From Friedmanniella luteola (GTDB lineage: Bacteria; Actinomycetota; Actinomycetes; Propionibacteriales; Propionibacteriaceae): a stretch of DNA of 64,000 nt. The notes beneath the pieces were generated by a model that worked only from the letters and a program-made list of their open reading frames with translations, had not been told where the DNA came from and ran no database searches. The position numbers were made by a program, and so were the translations under genes. Positions 38,413-46,977 of this stretch are shown here, piece by piece (the stretch's first letter is position 1; the number at the start of each line of letters is the position of its first letter). Location of the stretch: contig NZ_LT629749.1 of NCBI RefSeq assembly GCF_900105065.1, positions 3,658,001 to 3,722,000 on the forward strand, given 5' to 3'.

Positions 38413-39995
38413 CGGTTCTCCGAGACCGCCGCCATCACCTCGGGCCAGCGCCGCTCGAGCAACCGTCCGCCCTGCGCCACCCCCACCCGGAGCGCCACGA
38501 CCCCGGTGACCAGCCCGACCGGCACGGCCAGCCAGCCCAGCCACGGCGTGAAGAACGACCCGACGACGAGCGCCGCGGTCGGCAGGGCGACCAGCACGGT
38601 CCCGGACGTCGCCACGGAGAAGGACAGCAGCGCCGGCAGACCGCCGCTGCTGCCCTTCTGGAACGGGTTGGCCCCGGGCGGCGGCGCGGGCCACTGCCAC
38701 AGGGCACCGACGAAGGCGCCGACGCCCAGCCCCCCGAGCAGGAAGGCGACGGTCAGCGCCAGCACGGCGGGCAGCAGGTCCCACCGGCCGGTCAGCAGCA
38801 CGGCGGCGGCGAGCAGGACCACCAGCATCGGCCCGAAGATCGTCAGGCTGGACAGGACCCGACCCCAGCGGTCGGCGGCGCCCGGGATCCCGGTCGTGAT
38901 GTGGGCCCAGAGCGCGGTGCCGTCGTAGGAGAGGTCCTGGGCGACGCTCGCGCCGACCAGCAGACCGAGCAGGCTCGGCGCGAACACCGCGACCAGCGGG
39001 CTGCCGTCGGGGTTGAGCAGCGAGGTGGCGATGAGGATCACGGGCGCGATGAGGAAGCCGGCGACGCCGGCCAGGTAGCGGGGGTCGCGGCGCCAGTAGC
39101 GCAGGGTGCGGGCCGCCACCCCGCCGGCCGGCGTGGCCGGGTAGAGCCGCTCGACCCAGCCGCTGCGGCCGGCGCGGGCCGTCTCGCCGCCGCCCTCGAC
39201 CGGCTCGACGAGCCGGGCGGCCAGGAAGTGCTCCCAGGCCTTCCACAAGAGCGCGACGAGCGCCAGGGCCAGCACCAGGTGCACGGCCGCCTGACCCCAG
39301 GACCCGCGGGCGACGTCGGCCGGCAGCGCCCAGGCCCACCCGAACGGGCTCCAGCCCGCGACCTGCGCGGCGCCGGCCAGCGCGCCCCGCAGCCGCTCGG
39401 GTCCGGCGTCGGCGAGCCGGCCCAGCAGGTTGCCGCCGACGGCCAGCGTGGCGCCGACGAGGGCCAGCAGCACGAAGGCGAGGTCGCGGAAGCGGCGCGA
39501 GGAGAGGAAGGGGGCGAACGCCGAGGTGGCCGCCCGGGCCAGCAGCAGGCAGGTGAGCACGCCCAGCGGCACCGCGACCAGCGCGGCCAGCGTGAGTGGC
39601 AGCGAACGGGTCCAGGCCAGCAGCAGGCCCAGCCCGACGACGACGGTGGCGACACCCGGCACGCCGATCGCACCGGCGACCAGGAGGCCGGGCAGCATGG
39701 CCCGGGCCCGCACCGGGAGCAGCGCGAACTTGGCCGGGTCGACGGTCTCGTCGACGCCGAAGACCAGCAGGGAGAGCAGCAGCCAGCCGGCGCTGAGCAG
39801 CGCGTAGGTCAGCACGGTCACGTCGGCGGTCATCTCCAGCGACGTCCAGCGCAGGGCCACCAGCCCCGCCAGCACGCCGGCCACGAGGCCGAGCCCGTAC
39901 AACCCGCCCAGCACCAGCCCGACGGTGCGCCAGACGCTGCGCCGCAGGCCGTTGCGGAGCAGGGTCAGCTTGAGGCGGACGAGGAGCGCAACCAC
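38409..39995 (-). CDS. ABC-2 type multi-helix permease
   Basis: 528 residues with around twelve hydrophobic helices. It resembles large exporter permeases paired with CcmA-like ATPases; TLRYWRRDPRYLAGVAGFLIAP and LSYDGTALWAHITTGIPGAADRWGRVL are typical of actinobacterial members. The start overlaps the ATPase gene by 31 bases, so the two form an exporter. Substrate unknown. Confidence 0.85.
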   Translation of the reverse strand: MVALLVRLKLTLLRNGLRRSVWRTVGLVLGGLYGLGLVAGVLAGLVALRWTSLEMTADVTVLTYALLSAGWLLLSLLVFGVDETVDPAKFALLPVRARAMLPGLLVAGAIGVPGVATVVVGLGLLLAWTRSLPLTLAALVAVPLGVLTCLLLARAATSAFAPFLSSRRFRDLAFVLLALVGATLAVGGNLLGRLADAGPERLRGALAGAAQVAGWSPFGWAWALPADVARGSWGQAAVHLVLALALVALLWKAWEHFLAARLVEPVEGGGETARAGRSGWVERLYPATPAGGVAARTLRYWRRDPRYLAGVAGFLIAPVILIATSLLNPDGSPLVAVFAPSLLGLLVGASVAQDLSYDGTALWAHITTGIPGAADRWGRVLSSLTIFGPMLVVLLAAAVLLTGRWDLLPAVLALTVAFLLGGLGVGAFVGALWQWPAPPPGANPFQKGSSGGLPALLSFSVATSGTVLVALPTAALVVGSFFTPWLGWLAVPVGLVTGVVALRVGVAQGGRLLERRWPEVMAAVSENR

Positions 39996-40735
39996 GCGAG
40001 GGACTCCTCTCCGCTGGCCTGGAACCCGACCAGGTCGAGGAACCGCTGCTGCAGGCTGCTGCCCGCCCGGACGTCGTCGACCGTGCCCGCGGCCAGCACC
40101 CGCCCCTGGGCGACCACGGCGAGCTCGTCGCAGAGGCTCTCCACCAGCTCCATCACGTGGCTGGACAGCACGACGGTGCCGCCGCTCGCGGTGTAGCCCC
40201 GCAGGATGGAGCGGACGCCCTCGCCCGACACCGGGTCGACCGCCTCGAACGGCTCGTCGAGCACCAGCAGCCGCGGGGCGTGGATGAGCGCGCAGGCGAG
40301 GCCGATCTTCTTCGTCATGCCGGCGGAGTACTCGACGACGAGGGTGTCGCGGTCGGCCGTGAGACCCAGCGCCTCGAGGAGGTCGCCGGAGCGGCTGGCG
40401 ATGTCGGCGGGGGGCACCCGGCGGAGCAGACCGACGTAGTGCAGCAGCTCACCCCCGCTCAGCCGGTCGAACAACCGGACGCCGTCGGGCAGCACGCCCA
40501 TCAGCGCCTTGGCGCCCGCCGGGTCGGACCAGACGTCGTGGTCGAGCACCCGGGCCGTGCCCGCGTCGGGCCGGAGCAGCCCCGTGGCCATCGAGAGAGT
40601 CGTCGTCTTGCCCGCCCCGTTCGGGCCGACGAGGCCGAACATGCAGCCCCGGCGCACCTCCAGGTCGAGGCCGTCGACCGCCCGTTTCGCGCCGAAGCTC
40701 TTGGTCAGGCCCTGCAGGGCCAACGCCGGTGACAT
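39965..40735 (-). CDS. ABC transporter ATP-binding protein
   Basis: 256 residues. Walker A GLVGPNGAGKTTTLSMATG, signature YSAGMTKKIGLACALIHAPRLLVLDEPFEAVDP with Walker B, and VLSSHVMELVESLCDEL. The signature is SAGM rather than LSGGQ, a common form in ABC-2 exporters. The ATG at 40735 opens MSPALALQGLTKSFG. It is transcribed divergently from the GH81 gene. Confidence 0.93.
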   Translation of the reverse strand: MSPALALQGLTKSFGAKRAVDGLDLEVRRGCMFGLVGPNGAGKTTTLSMATGLLRPDAGTARVLDHDVWSDPAGAKALMGVLPDGVRLFDRLSGGELLHYVGLLRRVPPADIASRSGDLLEALGLTADRDTLVVEYSAGMTKKIGLACALIHAPRLLVLDEPFEAVDPVSGEGVRSILRGYTASGGTVVLSSHVMELVESLCDELAVVAQGRVLAAGTVDDVRAGSSLQQRFLDLVGFQASGEESLAWLRSSSASS

Positions 40736-40814
40736 GCGTCCAGTCAAACACCTGTCGCCCGCCGGCGCCCGCCACGCGCACCGGCCGGGCGGTGCGGCCG
40801 GGCCCGGGGTGGCG

Positions 40815-40843
40815 TTGACGCCCGGGCGAGGGGTGGTTAGCGT
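40815..40843 (+). promoter_or_regulatory. Promoter of the GH81 glucanase gene
   Basis: TTGACG (40815-40820), 17 bases, TAGCGT (40838-40843). Transcription would start near 40850, directly before the operator. Confidence 0.7.
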
Positions 40844-40853
40844 GGACACACGG

Positions 40854-40873
40854 GTGTGAGAGCGCTCTCACAC
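40854..40873 (+). promoter_or_regulatory. LacI-family type operator before the GH81 gene
   Basis: GTGTGAGAGCGCTCTCACAC is a perfect 20-bp palindrome. Its centre GAGCGCTC equals that of known sugar-responsive LacI operators such as CebR sites (TGGGAGCGCTCCCA). Position just after the expected transcription start suits repression. No LacI gene is in the window. Confidence 0.75.
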
Positions 40874-40917
40874 CGTTCGGGGGCACCAGCGAACTCCGCC
40901 CAGAGGAGCACCGAACC

Positions 40918-43900
40918 GTGTCCCACACCCCCGCCCCCACCGCCTCTCCTCCGAGCAGCCCCCCGCGTGCCCGACCCCTCGTCCCGGCCGGCCGGCGGTG
41001 GCAGGGTGTCGCCGCCTGCGCGGTCGCCGCCCTGGTCGTCGGCGGGATGAGCGGCACCGTCGTCCCCGACCGGGCGAGCGCCGCCACCACGAAGGTCGGC
41101 GCCGGCTCCTACACCACCACCCTGCCCGCCGGGGCCGCCCTGCCGTCGGGCTGCGGCGACCTGTCGACCAACCCGCGCGCCTTCGTCACCGCGAACGCCC
41201 CCCAGGGCGCCGTGCCCACCAACGACTGGTGGAGCTCGCTGCTCTTCAAGCGCTCCGACTGCTCCTTCGGTGAGCCGCTGATGGCGCACCCCGCCTCCTA
41301 CGACACCGACCGGGGCGGGCTGGGCGTCTCCTACACCACCACCCCGGTCATCACGGGCGGGGCCACCGGCGTCGGGGAGTACAAGTTCCCCTACACCCGT
41401 GACCTGCAGGTGGGCGTGGCCGGGCTCGACGCGCCGCAGGTCAGGGTGGACGGCTGGACCGACTGGACGGTCACCCCGGTCTGGTCCGACGGCACCCGGA
41501 CCCTCCGGGCGACGATCGGCCACGGCCTGCCGCTGTCCTACTACCAGGTCGCCGGCGGCCGGGCCCAGGTCCGCACCGACGGCGCACCCCGCGTCTGGTC
41601 GCGCAGCGGCGCCACCGTCGGCTTCTCCGTCCGGGGCCACGACTACGTGGCCTATGCGCCGACGGGGGCCTCCTGGACCCAGAGCGGCTCGACCTTCAGC
41701 TCGACGCTGGCCGGCAAGGGCTACTTCAGCGTGGCCGTGCTGCCGACCACCACGGCGAGCACGGACGCCACCCGCAAGGCCCTCGCCACCTCCTACGGCC
41801 GGTACGCGCACGCCGTCGTCACCGGGACGAAGCTGACCTACAGCTACAACCCGGGCACCGCCGCCGCCCGGGCCCGGTACACCTTCACCACCACGCGCCG
41901 CGAGGGGTCGGGGGCGGGCACGGTCGTCGCGCTCTACCCGCACCAGTGGAAGGCGCTGAAGGAGGCCACGCCGATCGGCCAGACCTACGTCTCCCCCCGC
42001 GGGGCGATGAAGACCCTCGTCGGGGCCACCAGCTTCCTGACCTCCCAGCCCTTCCGCGGCGTGCTGCCCGAGGTGCCCGCCGTGGCCACCAGCAGGGGCG
42101 CCGACCGGGCGACGCTCGCCGCCCTGCTGGCCGAGGAGGCGGCCGACCCCGCCCGGGAGCGTGCGTCCGACACCTACTGGGCCGGCAAGGGCCTGGGCCG
42201 GGCCGCGCGGATCGCCGAGATCGCGGACCAGGTCGGCAGCACCACCGTCCGGGACAAGGCGCTGGGCACCCTCCGCCGCACGCTCACCGACTGGCTGACC
42301 GCCTCCGCCGGTGAGCAGGACCACCTCTTCCACTACGACCGGGCCTGGGGCACGCTGATCGGCTACGACGCCAGCTACGGCTCCGACGCCGAGCTCAACG
42401 ACCACCACTTCCACTACGGCTACTTCGTCGCCGCCGCAGCCACCCTCGCCAAGTTCGACCCGGCCTGGGCCGCGACCGGGAGGTACGGCGGCATGGTCGA
42501 CCTGCTGGTCCGCGACGCCAACAACTACGACCGCTCCGACGCCCGGTTCCCCTACCTGCGCGACTTCGACATCTACGCCGGTCACGACTGGGCCTCCGGC
42601 CACGGCGCCTTCGGCTCCGGCAACAACCAGGAGTCCTCCTCGGAGGGGATGAACTTCGCGGGCGCCCTGGTCCAGTGGGGGCAGGCGACCGGGAACACCA
42701 AGGTCCGCAACGCCGGCATCCACCTCTACACGACCCAGGCCGCGGCCATCCGCGAGTACTGGTTCGACGTCGGCGGGACGAACTTCCCGAAGGCGTTCCC
42801 CCACGGGACCGTCGGCATGGTCTGGGGTGACGGCGGCGCCTACAGCACCTGGTTCACCGCCGAGCCCGAGAAGATCCAGGGCATCAACCAGCTGCCGATC
42901 ACCGGCAGCCACTTCTACCTCGGCCACTCCCCGTCCTACGTCCGGGCCAACTACGCCGAGGTGGTGCGCAACCGCGGCTCCGAGCCGACCGTCTGGCAGG
43001 ACATCCTGTGGGAGTACCTCGCCCTCGGCGACCCCGCCGCCGCCCTCGCGAAGTACCGCGCCGACCCGGGCTTCACCTCCGAGGAGGGCGAGAGCAGGGC
43101 CCACACCTTCCACTGGATCCGCAACCTCGCCGCGCTCGGCACCGTCGACACCGCGGTGACGGCGAACCACCCGATGGCGATGGCGTTCCGCAAGGCCGGC
43201 AAGCGCACCTACGTCGTGGCCAACGTCTCCACGCAGGCGCTGACCGTGACCTTCTCCGACGGCCGCCGGGTGAAGGCCCCGGCCGGGCGCACCGTGGCGG
43301 CGGGCGCCCAGAGCTGGAGCGGCGGGAAGGCCGGCGGGGTCCCGACCCCGCCGCCGACCGCGCCGAGCAGCCCGCCGCCGCCCGCCGCGAGCGCGTCCCC
43401 CACCGTGACGCCGACAGCCCCGCCGACCGGCCCGCCGACGGCCACGGCACCGCCGAGCAGCGGGGCGACCCGCTACCTGCGGACCGACGGCACCCTGGGC
43501 GCCGCCGGCAGCGCCGGCACGGTGAGCGTCGCGGCGGCGCGCGGGACCTTCGACGGCACCCCGCACGCGGGCCGGACCTTCACCGCCACGGGGGTGACGG
43601 GTCGTTGGACCGGGACCACCGCCTTCGACCTGGCGGTCGACGCGGGGACCGGCGTCGGGAACGCCACCCAGGTCCGGATCTCCTACGACCGGACCGGCGA
43701 CGGCTCGGCCGACCGGGTGGAGACCTACCGGTACTTCGCCACCGACCCGGTGCCGGGCTACGAGCACCACACCCAGGGCGTCCGGCTGCTCAGCAGCTCC
43801 GGCACCGGCACCGGCGGCGACCTGACCGGCGGCACGGTGACCGTGCAAGTCTGGAGCGCCATCGGCAACGGGCCGACGACCCTCGGGCTCGGCAGCGCGT

Positions 43901-43926
43901 CCCGCGTGGTGCTGCCGCTGCGCTGA
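40918..43926 (+). CDS. Secreted GH81 endo-beta-1,3-glucanase with C-terminal binding module
   Basis: 1002 residues. Signal peptide about 1-56 (Arg stretch, then VAACAVAALVVGGMSGTVV, ASA). The GH81 domain covers about 65-780: VPTNDWWSSLLF at the start, YPHQWKALKEA, HLFHYDRAWGTLIGYDASYGSD, NDHHFHYGYFVAAAATLA with the catalytic aspartate, and NNQESSSEGMNFAGALV with the glutamates. A Pro/Thr linker precedes a beta-rich module of about 150 residues with ETYRYFATDPVPGYEHHTQ, resembling a CBM56-like beta-1,3-glucan module (moderate confidence). It degrades fungal or algal glucan outside the cell. A GTG start is used. Confidence 0.93.
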   Translation: MSHTPAPTASPPSSPPRARPLVPAGRRWQGVAACAVAALVVGGMSGTVVPDRASAATTKVGAGSYTTTLPAGAALPSGCGDLSTNPRAFVTANAPQGAVPTNDWWSSLLFKRSDCSFGEPLMAHPASYDTDRGGLGVSYTTTPVITGGATGVGEYKFPYTRDLQVGVAGLDAPQVRVDGWTDWTVTPVWSDGTRTLRATIGHGLPLSYYQVAGGRAQVRTDGAPRVWSRSGATVGFSVRGHDYVAYAPTGASWTQSGSTFSSTLAGKGYFSVAVLPTTTASTDATRKALATSYGRYAHAVVTGTKLTYSYNPGTAAARARYTFTTTRREGSGAGTVVALYPHQWKALKEATPIGQTYVSPRGAMKTLVGATSFLTSQPFRGVLPEVPAVATSRGADRATLAALLAEEAADPARERASDTYWAGKGLGRAARIAEIADQVGSTTVRDKALGTLRRTLTDWLTASAGEQDHLFHYDRAWGTLIGYDASYGSDAELNDHHFHYGYFVAAAATLAKFDPAWAATGRYGGMVDLLVRDANNYDRSDARFPYLRDFDIYAGHDWASGHGAFGSGNNQESSSEGMNFAGALVQWGQATGNTKVRNAGIHLYTTQAAAIREYWFDVGGTNFPKAFPHGTVGMVWGDGGAYSTWFTAEPEKIQGINQLPITGSHFYLGHSPSYVRANYAEVVRNRGSEPTVWQDILWEYLALGDPAAALAKYRADPGFTSEEGESRAHTFHWIRNLAALGTVDTAVTANHPMAMAFRKAGKRTYVVANVSTQALTVTFSDGRRVKAPAGRTVAAGAQSWSGGKAGGVPTPPPTAPSSPPPPAASASPTVTPTAPPTGPPTATAPPSSGATRYLRTDGTLGAAGSAGTVSVAAARGTFDGTPHAGRTFTATGVTGRWTGTTAFDLAVDAGTGVGNATQVRISYDRTGDGSADRVETYRYFATDPVPGYEHHTQGVRLLSSSGTGTGGDLTGGTVTVQVWSAIGNGPTTLGLGSASRVVLPLR

Positions 43927-43944
43927 GCCCGCCACGGCTCCGGC

Positions 43945-43976
43945 CGGGCCGCCCTCCCCGGTGGGAGGGCGGCCCG
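43945..43976 (+). terminator. Terminator of the GH81 gene
   Basis: A perfect 14-bp GC stem with a CGGT tetraloop, 18 bases after the stop codon. Confidence 0.8.
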
Positions 43977-44024
43977 CGCCGTCCGGGGGCGGACCGCGCC
44001 TGTCCCCGTCCGGAGGCTCCGCCG

Positions 44025-44064
44025 TACGATGCCCAGAGGTCATGTCACCGGCCCGCGACATGAC
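44025..44064 (+). promoter_or_regulatory. sodA -10 box and dyad in the leader
   Basis: TACGAT (44025-44030) would start transcription near 44037. It is followed by GTCATGTC-N10-GACATGAC (44039-44064), a perfect dyad with half-sites 18 bp apart. This may be a repressor site for a metal or redox regulator, or an mRNA hairpin. Confidence 0.45.
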
Positions 44065-44088
44065 GACTCGCCACTCGAAGGGACACCC

Positions 44089-44715
44089 ATGGCCGACTAC
44101 ACCCTGCCGGACCTGCCGTACGACTACAGCGCGCTCGCGCCCCACATCTCGCCCGAGATCATGGAGCTGCACCACTCCAAGCACCACGCGACCTACGTCA
44201 AGGGCGTGAACACCGCGCTGGAGCAGCTGGCCGAGGCGCGCGCGGGCGGCTCCTTCGGCACCATCAACAAGCTGGAGAAGGACCTGGCCTTCCACCTCGG
44301 CGGCCACGTCAACCACTCGGTCTTCTGGCCGAACATGTCCCCCGACGGCGGCGACAAGCCCGACGGCGAGCTGGGTGCCGCGATCGACGAGTTCTTCGGC
44401 AGCTTCGACGCCTTCCGCGGCCAGTTCGAGGCCAACGCCAACGCGATCCAGGGCTCCGGCTGGTCGGTGCTGGTCTACGACATCCTCGGTCAGCGCCTCA
44501 ACATCGTGCAGCTCTTCGACCAGCAGGGGAACGTGCCGCTCGGCCAGATCCCGGTGCTGCTGCTCGACATGTGGGAGCACGCCTTCTACCTGCAGTACAA
44601 GAACGTCAAGGCCGACTACGCCAAGGCGTGGTGGAACGTCGTGAACTGGGCCGACGCCCAGCAGCGCTTCGCCGCCGCCAAGGCGCAGACCGCCGGGCTC
44701 ATCGCCCCCTTCTGA
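44089..44715 (+). CDS. sodA: Superoxide dismutase (Fe/Mn family)
   Basis: 208 residues; detoxifies superoxide in the cytosol. Metal ligands are H28 (ELHHSKHH), H76 (HVNHSVFW), D160 and H164 ([12 protein letters not shown]). [10 protein letters not shown] is conserved. The preferred metal cannot be settled by eye. The ATG has AAGGGA upstream. Confidence 0.97.
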   Translation: MADYTLPDLPYDYSALAPHISPEIMELHHSKHHATYVKGVNTALEQLAEARAGGSFGTINKLEKDLAFHLGGHVNHSVFWPNMSPDGGDKPDGELGAAIDEFFGSFDAFRGQFEANANAIQGSGWSVLVYDILGQRLNIVQLFDQQGNVPLGQIPVLLLDMWEHAFYLQYKNVKADYAKAWWNVVNWADAQQRFAAAKAQTAGLIAPF

Positions 44716-44748
44716 GCACGCCCCGGCCCGCCGGGCAGCTGACCTGCC

Positions 44749-44780
44749 GACGGCGTCCACCCTCCCGGGTGGGCGCCGTC
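44749..44780. terminator. Bidirectional terminator between sodA and the S51-like gene
   Basis: A 14-pair stem (one G-T) built of GACGGCG and CCACCC with partners, and a 4-base loop. It lies 34 bases past sodA and 17 bases past the convergent gene. Confidence 0.75.
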
Positions 44781-44796
44781 GTCGCGCCGGCGACGC

Positions 44797-45534
44797 TCAG
44801 CCGGCGGCGTCCTGCAGCCTGACCCGGACGGCCCCCTCCCGCGCGGGCTCGACCCACCAGACCCGACCCGCGCCGCCCACCCGCGGCGGCCGGTCCGCGC
44901 CCAGCACCAGCACGGTGCCCTCGTCGACCGCCACGCCGCCCGCCACCAGCCCCGCTGCCGCGGCCGCCACCAGCCGCGTCACGGTCCCCCAGGAGGCGGC
45001 GTGCACGTCGACGGCGAGATCGGTCAGGCCCAGCCCGTCGACGACCGTCAGCTCGTCGCACTCCTCGCCGTTGTCCTCGGCGGTCACCAGCCGGCCGGCC
45101 AGCCGGTACCCGCCCACCAGGGCCCGCCCGGGCGCCACCGCCGCGCCGGCGGAGAAGCCCAGGTAGGGCGCTCCCCCGGCCACCAGGGCCCGCACGCCCG
45201 GTGCCGCCGCCTGCAGCGCCGCGGCGTAGGCGGGCGTCAGGCCGCCCGCCACCAGCAGGCCGTCCACCCCGGCGAGCGCCGCGAGCTCCAGCCGGTCCCC
45301 CTCGGCCACGGGCAGGGGTCGACAGCGCACCGACCCGGACGCGGCCAGCGCCGCCTCGAACCAGGCCAGGTCGTCGCGGCCGTCGTCGTCGGCCTCGTGC
45401 ACGACGACGACGCCGACCTCGGGAACCGTCCCGCCCCGGCCGGAGGCGACCTCCGCCGCCTCGTCCCAGAAGCGTCCGTAGACGGCCCGGTGCAGGTCCT
45501 GGTCGCGGCCGCCACCCACCAGATGCGTGCTCAC
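44797..45534 (-). CDS. Peptidase S51/cyanophycinase-like protein
   Basis: 245 residues of the class I glutamine-amidotransferase-like fold. The nucleophile elbow is YLGFSAGAAVAPG (serine instead of cysteine), as in peptidase E and cyanophycinase. HEADDDGRDDLAWFEAAL and VDGLLVAGGLTPAYAAAL are the upstream strands and substrate loop, and LAVDVHAASWGTVTRL provides a candidate histidine. Specificity for Asp-dipeptides or cyanophycin-like polymer is unknown. The GTG at 45534 begins STHLVGGG. Confidence 0.75.
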   Translation of the reverse strand: MSTHLVGGGRDQDLHRAVYGRFWDEAAEVASGRGGTVPEVGVVVVHEADDDGRDDLAWFEAALAASGSVRCRPLPVAEGDRLELAALAGVDGLLVAGGLTPAYAAALQAAAPGVRALVAGGAPYLGFSAGAAVAPGRALVGGYRLAGRLVTAEDNGEECDELTVVDGLGLTDLAVDVHAASWGTVTRLVAAAAAGLVAGGVAVDEGTVLVLGADRPPRVGGAGRVWWVEPAREGAVRVRLQDAAG

Positions 45535-45601
45535 GGCGGCAGACTAGGGCCTGGTGCACCTCCCCGGAGGGCACGACCGCCACCGGCCCGAGGAGGAGAC
45601 C

Positions 45602-46972
45602 GTGATCCTGGAGAGCACCGGGCGGCCGCCGCGCTCGACGGTGGTGGTGGGCGCGAGCTTCGCGGGGCTGCTGGCCGCTGCCGCCGCGGCCCGCGGAGGC
45701 GGCCAGGTCACCGTGCTGGAGCGCGACGAGCTCCCGGACACCGCGGGCCCGCGGCGCGGCGTCGCCCAGGGCCGTCAGCCGCACGTCCTGCTGCACCGCG
45801 GGCTGCTGGAGGCCTCGGGCCTGCTGCCCGGGTTGCCCGAGGACCTGGTCGCGGCCGGGGCCGTGCGCGTCGACTGCGGCACCCTGCCCTGGTGCGGGCC
45901 GCTGGGCTGGCAGCCCACCTCGACCCGTTCCTACGACGTGCTCTCGCTGACCCGGCCACTGCTGGAGCACGTCGTCCGCGCCCGGGTGGCGGCCCTGCCC
46001 GGGGTGGCGCTGCGGCGCGGATCCCGGGTGCGCGGTCTGGAGGGCGACGGCGACCGCGGTTGGCGGGTGCTCCTCGGGTCCGGGGACGCGGTCCCGGGCG
46101 AGCTGGTCGTGGACGCCTCCGGTCGGGGTTCCCGGATGCCGGTCTGGCTGGCAGCCGCGGGTCACCCGGTCGAGGAGCCGGAGACGGTCGACGCCGCGCT
46201 GGGCTACGCCAGCCGGCTGTACCGCACCCCGGACCGGCGTCCGCTGCCGACCGGCGTGGTCGTCCAGCCGACTCCCGACGTCCCCCGTGGGGGCCTCGGC
46301 CTGCCCGTGGAGAACGGCGGGTGGGTCGTGCTGGCGAACGGCTACGGCGCCCACCGGCCGGACCGCGGCACCGACCTCGTCGACTTCTTCGGCACGCTCC
46401 GGGACCCGGTGCTCGCCGAGCTGGTGGTCGGGCTCGAGCCCGCCGGGGAGCTGACCGTGCACCGGCAGACGGGCAACCGCCGGCACGGGTACGGGCGCCG
46501 CCGGGACTGGCCGGACGGGCTGCTCGTGGTCGGCGACGCGTTGTGCGCCTTCAACCCGCTGTACGGCCAGGGCATCACCGTGGCGGCCATCCAGGCGGGC
46601 CTGCTGGCGGACGCCTGGACGCGACGCCGCTGGACCGCCCGCCGGGTGCAGTCACGGCTCCGGGACGTGACCGACCTGCCCTGGGCGGTGGCCACCAGCG
46701 AGGACCGGCGCCACCTCGGCCCGACGGGTCCGGCGCCGCTGCCCCAGCGGGTCGTCGACGCCTGGACCGCCGAGGTGGGCCACCTGCTGATGGCCGGTGA
46801 CCGCCACGCCACCACGGCCTTCAACCGGATCTACCACCTGATGGGATCACCGCGCGAGCTGCTCCACCCGGCCCTGTTCGTCGCCGCCGCCCGCCGCCCC
46901 CGGGGCGTCGCCACCCCACCGCCACCCCGGCCGCCGCAGCTCCTCGCCCTGCTGGCGGCGACCCGGCGCTGA
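45602..46972 (+). CDS. FAD-dependent monooxygenase-like oxidoreductase
   Basis: 456 residues. The dinucleotide site is VVVGASFAGLLAAAAAARGG with TVLERDELP; the second FAD motif is GLLVVGDALCAFNPLYGQGITVAAIQAG (GD motif). RGVAQGRQPHVLLHRGL is typical of a group of actinobacterial FAD monooxygenases related to geranylgeranyl reductases. The GTG at 45602 follows a strong AGGAGGAG and was preferred to the ATG-like extension. Substrate unknown. Confidence 0.8.
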   Translation: MILESTGRPPRSTVVVGASFAGLLAAAAAARGGGQVTVLERDELPDTAGPRRGVAQGRQPHVLLHRGLLEASGLLPGLPEDLVAAGAVRVDCGTLPWCGPLGWQPTSTRSYDVLSLTRPLLEHVVRARVAALPGVALRRGSRVRGLEGDGDRGWRVLLGSGDAVPGELVVDASGRGSRMPVWLAAAGHPVEEPETVDAALGYASRLYRTPDRRPLPTGVVVQPTPDVPRGGLGLPVENGGWVVLANGYGAHRPDRGTDLVDFFGTLRDPVLAELVVGLEPAGELTVHRQTGNRRHGYGRRRDWPDGLLVVGDALCAFNPLYGQGITVAAIQAGLLADAWTRRRWTARRVQSRLRDVTDLPWAVATSEDRRHLGPTGPAPLPQRVVDAWTAEVGHLLMAGDRHATTAFNRIYHLMGSPRELLHPALFVAAARRPRGVATPPPPRPPQLLALLAATRR

Positions 46973-46977
46973 CCCGC

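Noticed and set aside
37044-40196. 1050-codon plus-strand open frame
   Set aside because: It runs over three well-supported genes on both strands with no recognisable motif; a composition shadow.
40837-44760. 1307-codon minus-strand open frame
   Set aside because: It lies antisense to the GH81 gene and sodA, both clear genes, and shows no domain.
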